Assembly: GCA_021816865.1 (NCBI GenBank)
Contig: JAKAWX010000008.1
Span: 1 to 36,949 of the forward strand
Direction: 5' to 3'
DNA length: 36,949 nucleotides
Origin: Thermoplasmata archaeon
GTDB lineage: Archaea; Thermoplasmatota; Thermoplasmata; Lutacidiplasmatales; UBA184
Part shown: positions 31,781-36,949 of the stretch, in pieces
How positions within the stretch are numbered: the first letter of the stretch is position 1
Layout: each line of letters begins with the position of its first letter
Notes under the pieces: generated by a model
Seen by the model: only the letters and a program-made list of their open reading frames with translations
Told to the model about the DNA's origin: nothing
Database searches by the model: none
Made by a program: the position numbers and the translations under genes

Positions 31781-31993
31781 CTAGCGGACCGAGAGCTTGC
31801 GGGCCTCGCGAGCGGTCTCCCGGAGGATCAGCACGTCGCCGAGCCGGATCGGCCCCGCGACGTTGCGCGTGATGATCTTGCCGCGATCGCGGCCCGCGAG
31901 GACACGGACCTTCACCTGGGTCGCCTCACCGGCCATCCCCGTGCGGCCGACGAGCTCGACGACCTCGGCCGGGGACCCCTTCTCTTCCGCCAT
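31781..31993 (-). CDS. rps28e: Small-subunit ribosomal protein S28e
   Basis: A protein of 70 residues from ATG 31993, normal length for archaeal S28e. [20 protein letters not shown] followed by [20 protein letters not shown] and [20 protein letters not shown] covers the whole OB-fold, with the invariant G-R-TG and NV-GP-R-GD-L pattern. It is the middle gene of the L7Ae-S28e-L24e operon, with gaps of 27 and 20 bases. It has no unusual features. Confidence 0.97.
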   Translation of the reverse strand: MAEEKGSPAEVVELVGRTGMAGEATQVKVRVLAGRDRGKIITRNVAGPIRLGDVLILRETAREARKLSVR

Positions 31994-32020
31994 CGACCGT
32001 CCCTCGCCCCTCCGGCGCGT

Positions 32021-32392
32021 CTACGACTTCAGCGTCGGGAACGCGGCGGCGATCTCCTCGAGCAAGGCCTTCGCCTCGCCGGGCTCGACGACCGCGACGC
32101 TCGCGGCGCCCTTCGAGAGCCCTGCCGACTGACCGAGTCGCTGCTTCTTGGGGACGTAGACGTACGGGATCCGCTTCTCCTCGCAGAGCATCGGAATGTG
32201 GACGAGGATCTCGACGGGGTCGACGTCCTCCGCCATCACGACGAGCTTCGCTTCCGCGCGCTCGCTCGACTTCGTCACTTCGTTCGTTCCGACCCGGATC
32301 TTTCCCGTCTCGCTCGCCACCTGGACGAGCTGGAGGGCCTTGTCGGAGAGTTCGTTCGGTGTCTCGAATCGCACGTAGATCGGTCGCGCCAT
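32021..32392 (-). CDS. rpl7ae: Ribosomal protein L7Ae
   Basis: A kink-turn-binding protein of the large subunit that is also shared by box C/D and H/ACA RNPs and, in archaea, RNase P. The 123 residues from ATG 32392 include [39 protein letters not shown] (the RNA-binding GTNE-TK motif), [20 protein letters not shown] and [20 protein letters not shown]. Length and motifs are normal. It is the first gene of the operon with S28e and L24e. The TATA at 32462-32470 leaves a leader of about 45 bases. Confidence 0.97.
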   Translation of the reverse strand: MARPIYVRFETPNELSDKALQLVQVASETGKIRVGTNEVTKSSERAEAKLVVMAEDVDPVEILVHIPMLCEEKRIPYVYVPKKQRLGQSAGLSKGAASVAVVEPGEAKALLEEIAAAFPTLKS

Positions 32393-32475
32393 GGTTCCTC
32401 GCGTCAGCGGAACCCCGAAGGGGTCCTCGGCTCACGGGTGGGGCCGGTCCGAGACCCCCGGATACTTAAGCATGC
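32393..32475 (-). promoter_or_regulatory. L7Ae operon promoter and leader hairpin
   Basis: On the minus strand CTTAAGTAT (32462-32470) is a TATA-like element about 70 bases before the L7Ae ATG. The leader holds a hairpin around ACCCC/GGGGT (32412-32424). L7Ae represses its own mRNA through a kink-turn in some archaea. CTGA occurs in this leader, but I could not build a convincing kink-turn. The remaining 32476-32630 up to tyrS shows nothing recognisable. Confidence 0.45.
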
Positions 32476-32630
32476 CGCCGCGCGGGGCCGTTCGTTCGCC
32501 CCCCCGCCGGTCGTAGAGGGCGGCGGCCGCGACCGAAGATTGGGGAGCGGCCCCGACCCCGCGCGGACCCTCCTCACCGAAGCGCGCGCACCGCGGCCGT
32601 CGGTCGTTTCCACCGCGCCGTGCGATCCCG

Positions 32631-33719
32631 TCAGGACCGCGCCCCCACTCCCGAGCCCGACGGGGTCGGCGGCGCGACGAACCGGTCGGGGGCGAGCTCG
32701 GGGTGTTCGGCGAAGAAGAGGCGGGCCGGCGCGATCCGCCGGTCGAGGACCCCCGCGACCGCCGCCTTCAGGTCCTGAGGGTGGAGGGTCCCCTGCGTCC
32801 ACGCCGCGAGGAAGCTCGCCTCGTCCGCGAACTCGACCGGTCCGCCGTGCTTCGGCGCGCGGTCGACCGCCAGGCGGCCTTCCCAGGGGAACACGATGAA
32901 CCGGACGACCTCGACGACCGGGTTGCCGTCGACGACCTTCGCCGGGCAGAAGGCGGCGGCGAGACGCTCGGTGATCTCGGCGGTCGAGCTCGGGATCGGG
33001 ACGGCGGACCCGGGGTCGGACTTCGACATCTTCCCCTCCACGAGCCCCTCGACGGGGTCCATCCGGGCGCCGCCGCGCAGCGAGGAGAGGAGCGGGGTGT
33101 GGACCGCGACCGGGACCGGCCAGCGGTAGTGGTGGGCGACCTCGCGGGCCAAGGCGTGCGCGCGCCGCTGGTCCATGCCGCCGTACGCGAGGTCGACGGG
33201 CAGCTCGAAGATGTCGGCCGCCTGCATCGCCGGGTAGAACAGCTTCGATGAGTCGAGGTTCGCCTCCTCCTCGGCGCGGCCCATGATCGACATCGCCCGC
33301 TTCGTCCGAGCCAGCGTCGTCGCCTTCGCGACCCGCACGACCCGCGCCCAGTAGTCGGGAGAGGCGGCGAGCTCCCGCGACCACCGGTAGCGCACGCGGT
33401 CGGGCGTCACGCCGAGCGCGGCGAACGCCGCCTGCATGTACCGTCCGCTCGCGGCGATCCGCTCCCGGTCCCCGCCGAGCTTGTCGTTGATCCACGCGTG
33501 CCAGTCGGCGAGGAAGACCGTGACGTCGCACCCCGCGTCCGCGAGGTCGACGATCTTGCGGGCGGTGATCAGGTGGGCGACCGTGAGCCGTCCCGACGGC
33601 TCGTAGCCGATGTAGGCCCGCGGGCGCTCCTGCGTCGCGAAGAGCGCGCGGAGCTCGTCGACCGTGAGGACCTCCGACGCGTTCCGGGCGACCCGTTCGA
33701 CGCGCGCGTCCCGGTCCAC
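32631..33719 (-). CDS. tyrS: Tyrosyl-tRNA synthetase
   Basis: Charges tRNA-Tyr. The 362 residues start at GTG 33719, right after a well-placed TATA (33741-33748). AYIGYEPSGRLTVAHLITAR holds the HIGH-equivalent TVAHL. ADWHAWINDKLGGDRERI, LPVDLAYGGMDQRRAHALAR and LVEGKMSKSDPGSAVPI (KMSKS loop) follow. These are the class I archaeal/eukaryotic-type TyrRS motifs. Length is normal and no C-terminal anticodon S4 domain of the bacterial type is present. Confidence 0.96.
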   Translation of the reverse strand: MDRDARVERVARNASEVLTVDELRALFATQERPRAYIGYEPSGRLTVAHLITARKIVDLADAGCDVTVFLADWHAWINDKLGGDRERIAASGRYMQAAFAALGVTPDRVRYRWSRELAASPDYWARVVRVAKATTLARTKRAMSIMGRAEEEANLDSSKLFYPAMQAADIFELPVDLAYGGMDQRRAHALAREVAHHYRWPVPVAVHTPLLSSLRGGARMDPVEGLVEGKMSKSDPGSAVPIPSSTAEITERLAAAFCPAKVVDGNPVVEVVRFIVFPWEGRLAVDRAPKHGGPVEFADEASFLAAWTQGTLHPQDLKAAVAGVLDRRIAPARLFFAEHPELAPDRFVAPPTPSGSGVGARS

Positions 33720-33832
33720 GCCGCACGGGAGAGCGTCGGGTATTTATCTCGTGGTCCGACCCCCCCCGGGGGCCGCGTCTCCGAGCGAGACATCTTAAGA
33801 CCCCCCGCACCGCTAGTACTGGTCCCACGTCC
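33720..33832. promoter_or_regulatory. Divergent promoter region, tyrS / KaiC-like gene
   Basis: GATAAATA on the minus strand (33741-33748) serves tyrS. CATCTTAAG on the plus strand (33791-33799) lies about 35-40 bases before the KaiC-like ATG. Both predict short leaders. Confidence 0.5.
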
Positions 33833-36097
33833 ATGGACGGCTCGGTCGAAGGTACGGCGGCGCGGGAGGTCCCCGCACCGTCCCCCACTCCCGCGGAGCT
33901 CGCCCGCGCCCTGGCCGTCACCCTCGAGACCGGCGAACGTCTCCACCGCGCGGGCCTCACGACCCCCGAGTCGGCCCGGGCGGCGAGCGCCGACACGCTC
34001 GAGCGGGCCGGAGTGTCCCGGGCCGAGATCGACCGCATTCGCGGACCCGCGGCGGGGTCCGCCCACGGGGGGACCGCGGCGGCCGTCGACTCGGACCGCA
34101 TCGTGGAGCGGTGGGCCGGCACGGTCCGTCGCCCCGAGCGTTCCCGCCGGCGGCGCGTCGCGCCCGCCGCGAAAGAATCGACCGACCTGTTGCGCAAGTG
34201 GGTCGACGGCGACGACCGCGCGATGGAGGACTGGATCCGGTCCTCCGAGCCGGCGCCGACCGCCGCCGCGTCGGTCGCGGCCGCGTCCCCGACGGCGCTC
34301 GAGGCCCCGGGCCTTCCCGGGTCGCCGCCCGACGCCGGCGCCGCCCCGATCCTCGAGCGGGAGGAGACGGTCGTCCGGTGGCTCACGGGCCTCCTCGACC
34401 GGGTGAAGTCGGACCAGTTCGACCCCGCGTCGATGGTCCAGGAGGTCCAGGACCTCCACCGGCAGCTCTTCGACGAGCGCGCGAAGCGAAAGCAGCTCGA
34501 AGACGAGGTCGAGCACGTGAAGCGCGGCTCGATCGCCGTGATCAAGTACGTCCGCTCGCGCGAGGCGAAGGAGCGCGAAGTGGGCCTCAAGTCCAAGGAC
34601 GACGAGATCGCGGAACTTCGGCTCCGCCTTCTCGCGGCCGAGGGCGCCCGCGGCTACCGGCCGGGCGACACCGCCGCCCCGGCCGCCCCGTCCCCCCCGA
34701 GCGAACCGACCGTCCGGACCGCCGACGCGGTCGAGAAGTCGACCCGCGAGCTCGAGCAGCGCCTCCGGGAGGAGTTCGCCGAGCGCGAAGGCGAGTACGT
34801 CGAGCGCGAGACCGAACTGAGGCGGCGCATCGTCGCGCTCGAAGGCGAGGTGCGGAACCTCTCCTCGGAGACCGAGCGGGCCCGCGACCGGGAAGAGCTC
34901 CTCGGGAAGGATCGCGGGAACGTGACCGAGGAGGTCGCGCGGCGCCTCGAGGAGGTCGGCCAGCGCGAAAAGGACCTGGTCGCCCGCGAGAACGAGGTGC
35001 GCACCCGGTTCGAGGAGATCCGGATCAACGCCGAGGAGCTCGAACGGCGGCGCTCGCCCCTCGAGTTCAAGGAGCGCGAGCTCGCGGCGTACGACCAGCA
35101 GCTCCAGACCCGCCGCCAGGCGCTCGACATCGAGGCGCGACGGCTCGAAGGGATGCGGCAGGAACTGGGCACGACCGGCGTCGTCCCCGGCGACGAGGCC
35201 CGTCGCCTCGAGGACCTGCGCCACGAGCTCTCCCAGAAGGAGGCGGAGCTGCGCGCGCGCGAGACCCAGCTCCTCGCCCGCGTCCAGGAGCTCGAGCGGA
35301 TGAGCGGCGCGACCGCCGAGACCGAGGCGACGCAGATCCACGAGGACGCGGCCGCCGCCGCGAAGGAGGTGAAGGTGCGCAGCGGGGTCCGTCGCCTGGA
35401 CGACCTGCTCTTCGGCGGGTTCCCGCCGGGCGTCCAGGTCCTCGTGAACGGTCCCGCGCACACCGGCAAGGACGTCCTCGCCCGCCTCTTCTCGGTCGAG
35501 GGCCTGAAGCTCGGGATCCCGTCGATCTGGGTCGTGACCGACAAGACCTACGTCCAGGTCCGCGACGACCTCGCCGTCCTCTACCCCGGGCTCGCGGACG
35601 CCGAAAAGAAGGGGATGGTCCGGTACGTCGACCTCTACTCGCGCTCCGTCGGCTCGGCGTCGTCGAGCCCGAACGCCCGGCTCCTCTCCTCGACGGACAA
35701 AGCGGTTCTCGACCAGCTCGCCACCACGGTGAACGGCTTCGCCGAGGAGCTGCGGGAGCACTTCCCGGCGTACCGGCTCGTCTTCGAGTCGGTCTCGACG
35801 ATCACGGCGTACCTCGACACGGCTTCGACGTTCCGCTTCCTCCAGCCGTTCGTCGGCCGCCGCAAGATCGAGGGCGCGGTCGCCTACTACGTCCTCGACA
35901 GCGGCATGCACTCCGACTCGGACGTCGAGACGCTCGAGCACATGGTCGACGGTTCGATCAACCTCAAGGTCGAGCAGATGAAGACGTTCCTGTCGGTCCG
36001 CGGCGTCGGCGACGCCCAGGCCCGCGCGTGGATCGGCTACACGTTCAACAAGCGCTCGCTCAACCTCGGCTCGTTCAGCCTCGAGCACATCCGCTAG
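33833..36097 (+). CDS. Coiled-coil protein with C-terminal KaiC/RadA-like domain
   Basis: A protein of 754 residues from ATG 33833. Residues ~15-65 resemble a helix-hairpin-helix (LERAGVSRAEIDRIRG). After a Pro/Ala-rich linker, residues ~185-510 are almost continuous coiled coil, rich in Glu/Arg/Leu. The C-terminal ~240 residues start SGVRRLDDLLFGGFPPGVQV, the RadA/KaiC entry motif. However, the P-loop is NGPAHTGKDVLA, with Asp where Ser/Thr normally binds Mg. The Walker B position is LVFESVSTI, with Glu instead of Asp. The ATPase may be altered or lost. Related coiled-coil/KaiC proteins occur in archaea without a settled role. A structural, signalling or DNA-organising function is conceivable. 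Confidence 0.85.
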   Translation: MDGSVEGTAAREVPAPSPTPAELARALAVTLETGERLHRAGLTTPESARAASADTLERAGVSRAEIDRIRGPAAGSAHGGTAAAVDSDRIVERWAGTVRRPERSRRRRVAPAAKESTDLLRKWVDGDDRAMEDWIRSSEPAPTAAASVAAASPTALEAPGLPGSPPDAGAAPILEREETVVRWLTGLLDRVKSDQFDPASMVQEVQDLHRQLFDERAKRKQLEDEVEHVKRGSIAVIKYVRSREAKEREVGLKSKDDEIAELRLRLLAAEGARGYRPGDTAAPAAPSPPSEPTVRTADAVEKSTRELEQRLREEFAEREGEYVERETELRRRIVALEGEVRNLSSETERARDREELLGKDRGNVTEEVARRLEEVGQREKDLVARENEVRTRFEEIRINAEELERRRSPLEFKERELAAYDQQLQTRRQALDIEARRLEGMRQELGTTGVVPGDEARRLEDLRHELSQKEAELRARETQLLARVQELERMSGATAETEATQIHEDAAAAAKEVKVRSGVRRLDDLLFGGFPPGVQVLVNGPAHTGKDVLARLFSVEGLKLGIPSIWVVTDKTYVQVRDDLAVLYPGLADAEKKGMVRYVDLYSRSVGSASSSPNARLLSSTDKAVLDQLATTVNGFAEELREHFPAYRLVFESVSTITAYLDTASTFRFLQPFVGRRKIEGAVAYYVLDSGMHSDSDVETLEHMVDGSINLKVEQMKTFLSVRGVGDAQARAWIGYTFNKRSLNLGSFSLEHIR

Positions 36098-36181
36098 CCC
36101 GGCGGGGGGACCGACCCGGGGACCCGAGGTCGATTCCGTTTCACGGCTCGCGCTAAGAGGCGGCGCGTCCCTTCCGGAACG

Positions 36182-36595
36182 ATGAACGCGGTCGCAGCCC
36201 CGCCGGCCGGTTCGAACCGCCCGACGCACCGCCGGTTCTGGGCCGTCACGGTCGCCGTCCTGGTGGTGGCGGTCGCCCTGCTCGCCGCGATCGCCGTCCC
36301 CGTCCACGCCCAGTCGAAGCTCCTTACCGTGGCCCCGGGGACCTCGGCCTACGTCGAGTTCCAGGTCCCGCCGGCGAGCTGGGTGACCGTGCACTTCTCG
36401 CACGCCGGTGGCATGCCGATGACGTACTGGATGGACGGACCGGGCGGCATGATGTTCACCCACCGCGGCATGATGCAGGGGGACGCGTACTCCTTCGGAA
36501 CGTGGGGTGGGAGCGTCCGCTGCTACGCCGCGTACGACGGCCCCGCCTCGGGGATGTCTCCGGTCTGGGTGAACGCGACCTGGGGACTTCTCTAG
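36182..36595 (+). CDS. Small exported or membrane-anchored protein, Met/Gly-rich
   Basis: A protein of 137 residues from ATG 36182, preceded by a TATA-like GCTAAGAG about 25 bases upstream. RFWAVTVAVLVVAVALLAAI is a signal or anchor helix at residues 19-38, followed by AVPVHAQS, which would suit signal-peptidase cleavage. The ~95 exported residues form probable beta strands (TSAYVEFQVPPASWVTVHFS) and a Met/Gly/His-rich stretch (GGMPMTYWMDGPGGMMFTHR) that could bind Cu or another soft metal, though this is speculative. No known family was recognised. The SRP RNA follows about 110 bases later. Confidence 0.75.
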   Translation: MNAVAAPPAGSNRPTHRRFWAVTVAVLVVAVALLAAIAVPVHAQSKLLTVAPGTSAYVEFQVPPASWVTVHFSHAGGMPMTYWMDGPGGMMFTHRGMMQGDAYSFGTWGGSVRCYAAYDGPASGMSPVWVNATWGLL

Positions 36596-36680
36596 TCGGT
36601 CCCGGCCGCGACGGACCGTCGGCCCACGCCCCGCGGGCCCCGCTCGGGCGGCCGGCGGGAGACCCGGCGGCGGGACCAAG

Positions 36681-36690
36681 GGCTAAGTAC
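36681..36690 (+). promoter_or_regulatory. TATA element of the SRP RNA gene
   Basis: GGCTAAGTAC lies about 25 bases before the predicted RNA start near 36708. The rest of 36596-36706 shows no gene. Confidence 0.5.
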
Positions 36691-36707
36691 CCGCGAGGGG
36701 GTCGTTG

Positions 36708-36949
36708 CCCCGCTAGGCTGGACCGGGGGGTTGGGCGTCCCCTTACACACCGAAACCGTCCTTAGCGGGGGTGACAGGCAGGAGCGACGTTCGGTCGAAT
36801 CGCACGTCTCGAGGTGCTTCGCAGACGCTCTGTTCCGCTGGGCCGCGGGCACCGCGACGAGCGCTCGGAGGAGCGCCCTAGCGGTTACCCATCACGGGAA
36901 CCGGGTCAGGTCCTGACGGGAGCAGCCTTACCGTGACCCGTCGACGCTG
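36708..36949 (+). ncRNA. ffs: Signal recognition particle 7S RNA, 3' end outside the window
   Basis: The scaffold of the SRP, which directs membrane and secreted proteins to the translocon. The 5' Alu-like domain is seen in GGGGGGTTGGGCGTCCCC and ACACCGAAACCGTCC (36724-36760). The diagnostic SRP54-binding helix 8 is at 36890-36935: ATCACGGGAACCGGGTCAGG, then TCC, the loop TGAC, then GGGAGCAGCC. The GGGTCAGGTCC and GGGAGCAGCC sides match the universal symmetric and asymmetric loops. The tetraloop is TGAC (36914-36917) rather than the usual GNRA-type GGAA. Archaeal 7S RNAs are about 300 bases, so about 60 bases lie past the edge. The exact 5' end is estimated from the TATA at 36681. Confidence 0.9.

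Noticed and set aside
32393-32462. An L7Ae-binding kink-turn in its own leader
   Set aside because: CTGA and TGAG are present, but the stems needed on both sides of tandem G-A pairs do not pair properly.
33569-36679. A 1036-codon open frame antisense to the KaiC-like gene
   Set aside because: Composition mirrors the coiled-coil gene on the other strand, no family motif is present, and the plus-strand gene is well supported.
1-36949. CRISPR array or tRNA genes
   Set aside because: No regularly spaced direct repeats were seen. TTCGAA-type matches fall inside coding sequence or the SRP RNA and have no cloverleaf around them. The Cas4-like gene has no cas neighbours.

Overview
The window is chromosomal archaeal DNA. 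Direct signs are AT-rich TATA elements about 25-35 bases before many start codons (often leaderless, with GTG or TTG starts), an archaeal ribosomal cluster (L7Ae, S28e, L24e), RadA, the RNase P protein Rnp2, archaeal-type FtsZ, a WtpABC-type oxyanion transporter and a 7S SRP RNA with an Alu-like 5' domain. The high GC content and the gene mix suggest a high-GC lineage of Thermoplasmatota, but the sequence alone does not prove the lineage.

Layout. Positions 1-4.1 kb form a visibly lower-GC accessory island: the end of an IstB-like gene, a two-gene unit of a winged-helix regulator and an unrecognised 460-residue protein, an orphan AbrB-type protein, and a DDE transposase carrying a SWIM zinc finger. 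From 4.1 to 15.1 kb lie core genes: ftsZ overlapping rnp2, a pilin-like anchored surface protein, purH, a thioredoxin, a MutY fused to an intact Nudix domain, a GlcD-type FAD oxidase, a degenerate receiver protein, a winged-helix/zinc-ribbon protein behind a strongly structured leader, and hutH.

From 15.2 to 19.8 kb a divergent Ni superoxide dismutase pair (sodN/sodX) adjoins a tungstate/molybdate ABC operon. That operon ends with its own probable regulator, and a palindromic operator lies at its promoter. From 19.8 to 30.4 kb are radA, an MFS exporter, purC, malic enzyme with a coupled GNAT gene, a two-gene MetE-type methionine synthase, an ndk-sua5-map operon and a methyltransferase.

From 30.4 to 36.9 kb are a membrane Cas4/Dna2-like nuclease split into two overlapping frames, the L7Ae-S28e-L24e operon, tyrS, a 754-residue coiled-coil protein with a KaiC/RadA-like domain whose nucleotide-binding motifs are altered, a small secreted protein, and the SRP RNA running off the right edge. 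Gene density is very high. Neighbours are often coupled by ATGA/GTGA overlaps and several convergent genes overlap at their 3' ends. No CRISPR array or tRNA gene was recognised. The observations most worth following are the split membrane nuclease, the structured leader at 12.7 kb, the archaeal Ni-SOD pair, the wtp operator, the two-gene unit of unknown function in the left island, and the pseudo-ATPase-like KaiC protein.
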